A stretch of DNA of 9,908 bases from an uncultured Oscillospiraceae bacterium (lineage in GTDB: Bacteria; Bacillota; Clostridia; Oscillospirales; Oscillospiraceae): NCBI GenBank assembly GCA_934574095.1, contig CAKTMW010000054.1, positions 1-9,908 of the forward strand, in the 5' to 3' direction. The position numbers were made by a program, and so were the translations under genes. Positions 1 through 6,154 of this stretch are shown one piece after another (positions within the stretch are counted from its first letter, which is position 1; the number at the start of each line of letters is the position of its first letter). A model generated the notes under the pieces. That model was given only the letters and a program-made list of their open reading frames with translations. It did not search any database and was not told where the DNA came from.

Positions 1-114
1 CAGCGCTCCAGCGTGGGCTGGAAGGGCATCCACGCCGCCGCCATCCTGTACGACGAGTACATCGTCCGCGTGGAGTGCGGCAGCAGCTATTCCGCGGAAG
101 ATAAATCCAACTAA
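1..114 (+). CDS. Phage capsid-like protein, C-terminal fragment
   Basis: Frame 1 is open from the window edge to a TAA at 112-114, giving the last 37 residues of a protein. The end contains GWKGIHAAAILYDEY followed by IVRVECGSS. A GWK turn followed by Ala-rich and acidic/aromatic residues and an R-x-E strand resembles, from memory, the C-terminus of N4 gp56-type major capsid proteins. Position supports this: it comes directly before a small protein and a connector-like gene, where a major capsid gene is expected. The start lies outside the window. Assignment to a specific capsid family is tentative; that it is a phage structural protein is more secure from context. Confidence 0.55.
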   Translation, partial: QRSSVGWKGIHAAAILYDEYIVRVECGSSYSAEDKSN

Positions 115-132
115 CGTAAGGAGGAACGCAAT

Positions 133-354
133 ATGGCGAAGAAGCAGGACATGACGGAACAGATGGTCAGTGTGACCATCCCCAGAGGCCGCAAGCAGGA
201 GGAGAACTTTGTGATCGTCTCCGTCAACGGCCGCAGCTTCAAGATCATGAAGGGCGTGCAGGTGGAGGTGCCTGATTTCGTCCGCGAGGTACTGGTGAAC
301 AGCCGCATGATGGCGGACGAGGCCCGCCGCTATGTGGACAGAATGGCCGACTGA
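133..354 (+). CDS. Small phage protein of unknown function, between capsid and connector genes
   Basis: This encodes 73 aa, starting at ATG 133 behind a good AAGGAGGAA ribosome binding site at 118-126, 18 bases after the capsid-like gene. The protein is charged and soluble, with no signal peptide or membrane segment. It has a beta-rich centre (residues about 10-45, including FVIVSVNGRSFKIMKG) and a helical, Arg/Asp-rich C-terminus ending in RRYVDRMAD. I do not recognise a family. Small proteins at this location are often capsid accessory (decoration or head-completion) proteins, but nothing in the sequence proves this. It is a real gene by spacing and ribosome binding site; the overlapping minus-strand frames are shadows. 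Confidence 0.8.
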   Translation: MAKKQDMTEQMVSVTIPRGRKQEENFVIVSVNGRSFKIMKGVQVEVPDFVREVLVNSRMMADEARRYVDRMAD

Positions 355-367
355 GGAGGTGGCCCAC

Positions 368-727
368 ATGGCGAACATCACAGCCGGACAGGTACTGGCG
401 CAGGTGGACGCGCTGGTCCCCAACCAGTACACCCGGACAGAAAAGCTGCGGTGGCTGGCCCAAGCGGAGGGCTTCGTGCTGCGGGAGGTCTGCCGGGTGA
501 CGGGTGAGCTGGCGGTGCTGACAGACGACAGCCCCCTGTCGGTGGCGGCTCCCTATGACGAGCTGTACCGCCACTATGTGGAGGCGCAGATCCACTACTG
601 CAACGGCGAAATGGCCCGGTACAACACCGCGGCGGCCAACTGGAACAACGGCCTTTTGACCTATCGGGACTACGTATGCCGCACCACCGCGCCGGTGCAG
701 GGCGTTAAGGCGCTGAAGTTATGCTAA
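368..727 (+). CDS. Head-to-tail connector/adaptor-like phage protein
   Basis: This encodes 119 aa. I place the start at ATG 368 because GAGGAGGT at 353-360 lies 7 bases upstream; an earlier in-frame ATG at 332 is inside the previous gene and has no ribosome binding site. The protein is mainly helical. An N-terminal part (about 5-55) runs from TAGQVLAQVDALVPNQY into a segment rich in Leu and Arg, and a central segment reads YDELYRHYVEAQIHYCNGEM. The end has an Asn/Ala-rich helix and LLTYRDY. Small helical proteins of this size right after the capsid genes are usually connector/adaptor proteins that sit under the portal (gp6/gp15-like). That role is inferred from position and fold impression. 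No catalytic motif is visible. Confidence 0.6.
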   Translation: MANITAGQVLAQVDALVPNQYTRTEKLRWLAQAEGFVLREVCRVTGELAVLTDDSPLSVAAPYDELYRHYVEAQIHYCNGEMARYNTAAANWNNGLLTYRDYVCRTTAPVQGVKALKLC

Positions 728-732
728 CGCGC

Positions 733-759
733 TGGGCGGGAGGGTCTTCCTCCCGCCCA
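733..759 (+). other. Perfect GC-rich hairpin inside the phage operon
   Basis: An 11-bp perfect inverted repeat (733-743 with 749-759, stem TGGGCGGGAGG) surrounds a 5-base loop, GTCTT. It lies 5 bases after the stop of the connector-like gene and 20 bases before the start of the propeller-like gene. No T-run follows (next bases are TATCAGG), so it is not a classic intrinsic terminator. It may act as an RNA processing or stability element that separates expression of the flanking genes, or as a leaky attenuator. Confidence 0.6.
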
Positions 760-779
760 TATCAGGAAGGAGGAACCAC

Positions 780-2495
780 ATGTTTCTATCGCAATTTGCC
801 GCGCCCCGGCAGCAGCGGGTGACCGTCAGCAAATTCCCGGGCTATGACGCCCGGTCCCGCGCGCCGCTGGGGGCTTTCGCCCGGATGGAGAACCTGACGG
901 GGGACGGCTATCCCACGCTGTCGGTGCGGGAGAAGCGCAAGACCATCGCGGCGCTGGACAAGCCCAACGGCCTTGCCGCCAAGGACTGCCTGATCTGGGT
1001 GGATGGGCGCACCCTGTACATCAACGGCGCGGCCATCGACCTGACGCTGACGGACGGGGAAAAGCAGCTGGTGGGCATGGGGGCGTATCTGCTGATCTGG
1101 CCCGACAAGAAATACGTCAACACCCAGGACCTCAGCGACAAGGGCAGTCTGGAGAACGCCAGCCAGACCACGGGGACCGTCGCCTTCTCCCTGTGCCGGG
1201 CCGACGGCACGGCATACGAGCACTACACCACCGGGGCGGCGGCTCCCGCCAGCGCCGAGAGCGGCGACCTGTGGCTGGACACCGGCAGCGCCGCCGCGGC
1301 GCTGCTGCGCTATGACGGCGTCATGTGGGAGGCGGTGGACGACGCCGCTATGAAAATCGCCGCCGCCAATATCGGCAAGGGCTTCGCCGCTGGGGACGGC
1401 GTGACCCTTTCCGGCTGCACCGGGGCGGCGGCGGACGGCACGTGGACGCTGCTGCAATGCAGCGACGACGCCATCGTCATCCCCACGGTGGCGGCCATCG
1501 AGGGGGAGCAGACCGCCGCCGTGACAGTGCGGCGCTATGTGCCGGACATGGACTTTGTGGTGGAGTGCGGCAACCGGCTGTGGGGCTGCAAGTACGGCAT
1601 CGTGGACGGCCGGACCGTCAACGCTGTGTACGGCAGCGCACTGGGGGATTTCCGCAACTGGAACACCTTCGCGGGGCTCTCCACCGACAGCTACGCCGCC
1701 GACCGGGGCAGCGACGGCCCCTTCACCGGCGCGGCGGCCTATCTGGGCACGGTGCTGTTCTTCAAGGAGAACAGCATGGAGCGGCTGTACATCAGCGCCG
1801 CCGGCGCCCACCAGATCACGGCGCTGCAATGCCCCGGCGTGAAGGCGGGCAGCAGCCGCTCCCTGGCGGTGGCGGACGGGGTGCTGTATTTCCACGGCGC
1901 AGGCGGCGTGTACGCCTTTGACGGCAGCATGCCCCAGCTGGTCTCCGCCGCCTTCGGCGACGAGCGGTACGAAAGCGCCGTGGGCGGCGGGACGGAGGGC
2001 CGCTACTGGCTGTCGGCCCGGCGAAACGGCGCGGATCACCTGTTTGTCTACGATACCGCCCGGAAGCTGTGGTTCCGGCAGGACGGGCTGCGGGTGAAGC
2101 AGTTCGCCCTGTCCGGCGGCGTACTGTACGGCCTGACGGCGGAGGGCGTCACGGCGCTGCACGGCGGCGGCGCGGCGGATGAGGCGGACGTCGGCTGGTA
2201 CGCTGAGACCGGCGAGCTGGGCCTGGACACGCCGGAGCAGAAGTATCTCCAGCGCGTGGAGCTGCGGCTGCTGCCGGACAGCGGCGCGTGGGTGCGGGCC
2301 TATCTCAGCTATGACGAGGGGCGGCATTGGCAGTACGCCGGAGAGATGAAGGGCGGAGCGCAGCGGCTACGCTCCGGGCTGCTGGCGGTGCGGCCGGTGC
2401 GCTGTCCCCAGCTGCGGCTGCGGCTGACGGGGCAAGGCGGCTGCCGCATTTACAGCATCAGCGCCGTATACGAGAGAGGAAGTGATCTGCCGTGA
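780..2495 (+). CDS. Phage stabilisation / short-tail accessory protein (P22 gp10-like beta-propeller)
   Basis: This encodes 571 aa, starting at ATG 780 with AGGAAGGAGGA just upstream. The N-terminus has a block typical of phage tail-hub propellers: FPGYDARSRAPLGAFARMENLT then YPTLSVREKRK (about 19-54). Repeated beta-strand units follow, such as LIWVDGRTLYING (71-83), CGNRLWGC (263-270), VYGSALGDFRNWNTF (283-297), LGTVLFFKENSMERLY (322-337), DGVLYFHGAGGVYAFDG (366-382), and HLFVYDTARKLWFRQDG (420-436). These suggest a beta-propeller with about six blades and a C-terminal beta-sandwich (about 470-571, with Y-x-S-YDEGRHW). Residues about 130-250 look like an inserted or variable domain (GDLWLDTGS, LLRYDGVMWEAV). 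Such proteins cap the connector and lead to the tail needle or fibre in P22-like phages. Assignment is by pattern recognition only. The stop overlaps the next gene's GTG start. Confidence 0.65.
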   Translation: MFLSQFAAPRQQRVTVSKFPGYDARSRAPLGAFARMENLTGDGYPTLSVREKRKTIAALDKPNGLAAKDCLIWVDGRTLYINGAAIDLTLTDGEKQLVGMGAYLLIWPDKKYVNTQDLSDKGSLENASQTTGTVAFSLCRADGTAYEHYTTGAAAPASAESGDLWLDTGSAAAALLRYDGVMWEAVDDAAMKIAAANIGKGFAAGDGVTLSGCTGAAADGTWTLLQCSDDAIVIPTVAAIEGEQTAAVTVRRYVPDMDFVVECGNRLWGCKYGIVDGRTVNAVYGSALGDFRNWNTFAGLSTDSYAADRGSDGPFTGAAAYLGTVLFFKENSMERLYISAAGAHQITALQCPGVKAGSSRSLAVADGVLYFHGAGGVYAFDGSMPQLVSAAFGDERYESAVGGGTEGRYWLSARRNGADHLFVYDTARKLWFRQDGLRVKQFALSGGVLYGLTAEGVTALHGGGAADEADVGWYAETGELGLDTPEQKYLQRVELRLLPDSGAWVRAYLSYDEGRHWQYAGEMKGGAQRLRSGLLAVRPVRCPQLRLRLTGQGGCRIYSISAVYERGSDLP

Positions 2496-3256
2496 GCGAT
2501 TTCCCCATGCCCCCCTACCCCAACGGCTCGGTGCAGCAGCAGCTGACCCAGCAGTACTCCTACCTCTTTCAGATGGCCCAGCAGCTGAACATGGCCCTGG
2601 ACGCCCTGGCGGGCGGTACGGCCAGTACCGCGGGAAGCGGCAGCGCCCAGCGGAAGAGCGGCGGCCTGCCCTCCGCCGCCGAAAAGGCCGCGGCGGAGAA
2701 CTGGGAACAGTTCCAGAACCTGCGGGCCATGATCGTCAAGACCGCCAAACAGGTGGCGCGCAGCATGGAGCAGCTGGAGGTGCGGCTGGGGGAGGAATAC
2801 GTAGCCGCCTCCCAGTTCGGCACCTATGTGCAGCGGCTCAGCGCCTATCTGGAGGCCAATCCGGAGGCGCTGACCCAGTATTACAGCTTTTGCAGCGATC
2901 TGGCGGCCAATGTGGCGGCGGTGGACGCCGCCTTTTCCACCTATAAGCTGGACACGGAGGGCTATATCCGCACCGGCATCGTCTACTACGACGGCCCCGC
3001 CCCGGTTTACGGCGTGGCGGTGGGCCAGAACCTGACCACCACGGAGATCGACGGCCGCCAGGTGGTGGAGCAGAACAACTTCCGGGCGGTGTTCACCGCC
3101 CAGAAGCTCAGCTTTTGGCAGGACAGCACGGAGATCGCCTATGTGTCCAACAACCGCCTGTATATCACCAACATCACCGTGCTGGACAGCATTCGCATCG
3201 GCACGTGGCGGATGGACAGCGGCAGCGGCCTGGCATTCAAATGGATCGGAGGATAA
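2492..3256 (+). CDS. Phage tail structural protein, coiled-coil N-terminus and beta C-terminal domain
   Basis: This encodes 254 aa. The GTG start at 2492 overlaps the previous stop (GTGA), a sign of translational coupling; GAGAGGAAG at 2472-2480 serves as the ribosome binding site. Residues 12-40 are Gln/Leu-rich, followed by a Gly/Ser/Ala linker (41-62) and a long helical, probably coiled-coil region (63-150). The C-terminal about 95 residues are beta-rich, with the stretch KLSFWQDSTEIAYVSNNRLY (205-224) followed by ITNITVLDSIRIGTWRM. I recall this type of ending from minor tail and baseplate proteins of Clostridia and Bacilli phages, where it sits next to the fibre. The protein probably forms an elongated trimeric attachment between tail hub and fibre. 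Its exact role is unknown. Confidence 0.65.
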   Translation: MSDFPMPPYPNGSVQQQLTQQYSYLFQMAQQLNMALDALAGGTASTAGSGSAQRKSGGLPSAAEKAAAENWEQFQNLRAMIVKTAKQVARSMEQLEVRLGEEYVAASQFGTYVQRLSAYLEANPEALTQYYSFCSDLAANVAAVDAAFSTYKLDTEGYIRTGIVYYDGPAPVYGVAVGQNLTTTEIDGRQVVEQNNFRAVFTAQKLSFWQDSTEIAYVSNNRLYITNITVLDSIRIGTWRMDSGSGLAFKWIGG

Positions 3257-3259
3257 GAA

Positions 3260-4834
3260 ATGGCTATCACAGAACAGGATTTCACCCTCAGCTGGGGGGA
3301 CGTCACCCTGGGGGCGGCCAACACGATGGTGGTGACACGCCCCTCGTCCCAGTACAGCTTCCGCTTTCACTATGACTTTCAGGGTGTCAGCGCCGACGTC
3401 ACAGCGGCGGAGCTGGAGACCGTCTCCCAAGAGGAGACCCGCGTGGTGTACCGCTGGACGCCGGAGGAGAGCCTGTGTCAGGCGCTGCCCGACAGTGTGT
3501 CGGGCAGCGGCACGCTGACCATGACGGTGGCGTACACCAGCAAATTCCAGCAGTTCAACAACCCCAATTTCTGCACGAAGGTCTATCCCTTCACCGCCTA
3601 CGTGCCGGACAGTATGCGGCCCGTCGCCACGCTGACGGCGGCGCTGGTGAACGACAACGCCCTGCTGGAGGAATGGGGCCTGTGGGTGCGGGGCATGAGC
3701 CGCCTGCAATACACGGTGGAGGCCAGCGCCGTGGGCGGCGCCAGTCTGAAGGAGTGCCGCTTCACCTTCGCGGGGCAGACGGTGAAGGGCTTCTCCGGCA
3801 CCACCGCCCCCATCGGCATGGCGGGGACCCTGACGCCCACCGCCGTGGTGACCGACTCCCGCGGGCGGACCACCACCGTCAGCGCCCCGGCGGTGCCGGT
3901 GTTCGACTATCAGACGCCGTCGCTGCAAACGTCGGTGGCCTTCCGGTGCAGCGCCGCCGGAGTGGAGGACAGCGGCGGCCCCTGCCTGCGGGTGAAGGCC
4001 GCAGGCTCCTGCTGGCCCCTGGACGGCCGCAACACCGTGACGCTGCGGGCCCGCTGCCGCCCGGTGGGCGGCGTCTACGGCGATTACATCACGCTGGTGA
4101 GCGGCCTGACCACCCAGATTGCCGAGGGGCTGGACAAGGACACCACCTATGAGGCGGAACTGTCCGCCATCGACACGCTGGGCAATGTCCGGGCCGTCAG
4201 CTATACGTCCTCCAACGCGGCGGTGGCCTTCCACCTCCGCAGCGGCGGCGTGGGGGCCGCCTTCGGCAAGCTGGCGGACGGCCCCTCCCTGCAATGCGCG
4301 TGGGACGCGGGCTTTGACGGCGACGTGACCGTGGCGGGCAAGGTGGCGGCGGGCAGTCTCACCGTAGGCGGCAGGACGCTGCTGGACCTGCTGTACCCCA
4401 TCGGCTCGCTGTACCTCTCCACGGCGGAGACGGACCCCGGCACGGTGCTGGGCGGCACGTGGCAGCGGGTCGAGGACCGCTTCCTGCTGGCGGCGGGCCA
4501 GACCTACGCCGCCGGGACCACCGGCGGACAGGCCGCCCAGACCCTGACCGAGCAGCAGCTGCCCGCCCACATCCACCACGTGGAGGGCTTCACCAGCGTG
4601 GACTCCACCACCCACGACCACGGCGTACCCAACATCGCCCAGGGCGGCAGCGGCAGCGGCGCTTACGCCGAGAGCTGGGGCGGCGGCTCCGGCAGCCGCG
4701 AGCTGCGGTCCGACGCCATCTGCATCAACCACGACCACACGGTGGACATGGACTCCCAGCCCACCGGCGGCGGCCAGCCCTTCGACATTCTGCCGCCCTA
4801 TCTGGCGGTGTACGTGTGGCAGCGGCTCAGCTGA
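3260..4834 (+). CDS. Tail fibre with siphovirus-type beta modules and C-terminal tail-collar domain
   Basis: This encodes 524 aa; ATG 3260 follows GGAGG at 3248-3252. Residues 1-115 form a beta-rich module. Residues 116-325 look like Ig-like or fibronectin-like repeats resembling the DUF859 tail family, with PVFDYQTPSL at 213-222 and the bridge VAFHLRSGGVGAAFGKLADG (322-341) leading to a beta strand DGDVTVAGK (353-361). Residues 379-524 form a phage tail-collar domain: YPIGSLYLSTAETDPGTVLG, GTWQRVEDRFLLAAG, LTEQQLPAHIHH, and FDILPPYLAVYVWQR near the end. Three His-x-His motifs (437-439, 452-454, 491-493) may bind a metal, as HxH motifs do in the T4 fibre tip. The likely role is receptor binding at the cell surface. 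The host receptor cannot be told. Confidence 0.8.
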   Translation: MAITEQDFTLSWGDVTLGAANTMVVTRPSSQYSFRFHYDFQGVSADVTAAELETVSQEETRVVYRWTPEESLCQALPDSVSGSGTLTMTVAYTSKFQQFNNPNFCTKVYPFTAYVPDSMRPVATLTAALVNDNALLEEWGLWVRGMSRLQYTVEASAVGGASLKECRFTFAGQTVKGFSGTTAPIGMAGTLTPTAVVTDSRGRTTTVSAPAVPVFDYQTPSLQTSVAFRCSAAGVEDSGGPCLRVKAAGSCWPLDGRNTVTLRARCRPVGGVYGDYITLVSGLTTQIAEGLDKDTTYEAELSAIDTLGNVRAVSYTSSNAAVAFHLRSGGVGAAFGKLADGPSLQCAWDAGFDGDVTVAGKVAAGSLTVGGRTLLDLLYPIGSLYLSTAETDPGTVLGGTWQRVEDRFLLAAGQTYAAGTTGGQAAQTLTEQQLPAHIHHVEGFTSVDSTTHDHGVPNIAQGGSGSGAYAESWGGGSGSRELRSDAICINHDHTVDMDSQPTGGGQPFDILPPYLAVYVWQRLS

Positions 4835-4866
4835 AAACGACACCCACAACAAGAGGAGGAACTATC

Positions 4867-6000
4867 ATGGCATCTACTTACCGCCAGGTGGGCTACGGCT
4901 CCACCGGCAGCGCGGTCAGCAAATTGCAGACCGTTTTGAATGAGCACGGCTATAACCTGGCCGTGGACGGCATCTTCGGCGCCAAGACCCAGGCCGCCGT
5001 CCGGGACTATCAGAAGAGGAACAACCTGAAGCTGGACGGCATCGCGGGCAAGGAGACCTGGGGCAGTCTGCTGGCCCAGCCCAGCTATCCCACCGGCGGC
5101 AGCGGCGGCGTCCGCGTCTCCGGCAGCGGCAGCGGCACGGTGCTGGGCAGCGTATCCGCCGGAACCGCCGCCGCGCTGAAGGAGCTGGAGAAGGGATATG
5201 TCCCCTCCGGCGACGTGGACGCGGAGCGCAGCCTGCTGGACAGTCTCGCCGTCCTGAAGCCCCAGGACTACCAGTCCAGCTTTGCCCAGCAGCTGGCGGC
5301 GCTGTATGAAGAGATCAGCGGCCGGGAGGCCTTCTCCTACGACCCGGCGGCGGACGCGGCCTATCAGTCCTACGCCCGGCAGTACGCCCGCCAGGGCCGC
5401 GCCGCCATGAGCGACACCCTGGGCCAGGCGGCCCATCTCACCGGCGGCTACGGCTCCAGCTACGCCCAGTCCGCCGGACAGCAGGCGTATCAGAAGTATC
5501 TCCAGCAGCTCTCCGACGTGCTGCCCCAGCTGCAATCCGCCGCCTATGGCCGCTACCGCGACGCGGGTGACGCGCTGCTGGACCGCTATCAGCTTTTGCA
5601 GGGGCAGCAGGAGGAGGAATACGGCCGCTGGCAGGACCAGGTGGCCGCCTGGCAGAAGGAGGTGGCCCAGGTCCAGAGCCGCTATGACCAGGTCAGCAGC
5701 CGGGACCTGAAAAACTATCAGCTGCTGCTGAACTACTTCGCCGACAAGGCCGCCGCCGAACAGAAGGGCATGCACACCTCCGCCACCGTCCCGGACGCCG
5801 TGTCCAGCATCGGCAATACCGCCTCCCTCAGCTCCACGGCGGCGGAGAGTCTGGAGCGGGCCATGGGCAACTACCTGAAAAGCGGCAACATCCAGCAGGC
5901 GGACACGCTGCTGAACCAGTACAAAAGCCGCATGACTCCGGCGCAGAAAGCCCGGTTTGAGGCGCTTTTCGCCGCGTGGAACCGCCCCTTGAGCTGGTAG
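4867..6000 (+). CDS. Phage protein: peptidoglycan-binding domain fused to a long Ala/Gln-rich helical region
   Basis: This encodes 377 aa. The start is ATG 4867, after GAGGAGGAA at 4852-4860; the same frame is open far upstream, but that part overlaps the fibre gene and is a shadow. Residues 9-72 match the peptidoglycan-binding 1 domain (PF01471-type): GSTGSAVSKLQTVL, YNLAVDGIFGAKTQAAVRDY, and LDGIAGKETWGSLL. A Gly/Ser-rich linker (76-97) follows. Residues 98-300 are helical, with FSYDPAADAAYQSYARQYAR, then TLGQAAHLTGGYGSSYAQ (184-201), and a Gln/Glu/Tyr-rich coiled coil (205-280). A short helical end (325-377) resembles a helix-turn-helix repeat but is not recognised. No catalytic residues for a hydrolase are visible. 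I remember the GGYGSSYA-type region from unnamed Clostridia phage proteins. It may be an internal or ejected virion protein, or a tail tip that binds the wall; not proven. Confidence 0.72.
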   Translation: MASTYRQVGYGSTGSAVSKLQTVLNEHGYNLAVDGIFGAKTQAAVRDYQKRNNLKLDGIAGKETWGSLLAQPSYPTGGSGGVRVSGSGSGTVLGSVSAGTAAALKELEKGYVPSGDVDAERSLLDSLAVLKPQDYQSSFAQQLAALYEEISGREAFSYDPAADAAYQSYARQYARQGRAAMSDTLGQAAHLTGGYGSSYAQSAGQQAYQKYLQQLSDVLPQLQSAAYGRYRDAGDALLDRYQLLQGQQEEEYGRWQDQVAAWQKEVAQVQSRYDQVSSRDLKNYQLLLNYFADKAAAEQKGMHTSATVPDAVSSIGNTASLSSTAAESLERAMGNYLKSGNIQQADTLLNQYKSRMTPAQKARFEALFAAWNRPLSW

Positions 6001-6031
6001 TTCTTTCCATTCTCTCCCGTTGGTCGAGAAA

Positions 6032-6067
6032 ATTATGGTTGCTTTTAGGGCCATAATATGGTAGGAT
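6032..6067 (+). promoter_or_regulatory. Weak promoter candidate and inverted repeat upstream of the sortase gene
   Basis: A perfect 7-bp inverted repeat, ATTATGG (6032-6038) and CCATAAT (6051-6057), has a 12-base loop. Overlapping it, TTGCTT (6039-6044) is followed after 17 bases by TAGGAT (6062-6067), a poor -35/-10 pair. An alternative -10, CATAAT at 6052-6057, has no matching -35. The repeat could be an operator, a phage attachment-site arm, or chance. This AT-rich spot is the only change in base composition between the last phage gene and the sortase, so transcription start or the phage-host junction probably lies here. No T-run follows, so it is not an intrinsic terminator for the phage operon. 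Confidence 0.3.
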
Positions 6068-6154
6068 GGTTTTAAGCGCTGTGACCTGATGGGCGGCGCT
6101 GTTTTCCACGAGCCGGGCGGCACGTTTCCCGGCCACGCGAAAGGAGAAAAAAGA

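Larger units (their letters stand above)
1..6000 (+). mobile_element. Prophage (or phage) head-to-tail structural module, left end outside the window
   Basis: Seven consecutive + strand genes with short gaps (32-52 bases) or a GTGA overlap encode capsid-like, connector-like, propeller-like, tail fibre and peptidoglycan-binding proteins. Order and content match a phage virion assembly block. The genes after 6000 (sortase, rhomboid-fold protein, TetR regulator, butyrate kinase) are ordinary chromosomal genes, so the block most likely ends in 6001-6150. No integrase, holin or endolysin is visible, and no att core can be identified because the left junction is absent. It may be an intact prophage with its remaining genes to the left, or a remnant. 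The short-tail morphology is inferred from the lack of tape measure, tube or sheath genes between connector and fibre. Confidence 0.78.

Noticed and set aside
786..2327. 513-aa open frame on the minus strand
   Set aside because: It mirrors the propeller-like gene; composition is that of an antisense shadow and no domain is recognisable.
2450..4852. 800-aa open frame on the minus strand
   Set aside because: It lies opposite the tail and fibre genes, has a His/Arg/Gly/Ala-rich composition typical of antisense GC-rich frames, no ribosome binding site and no family pattern.
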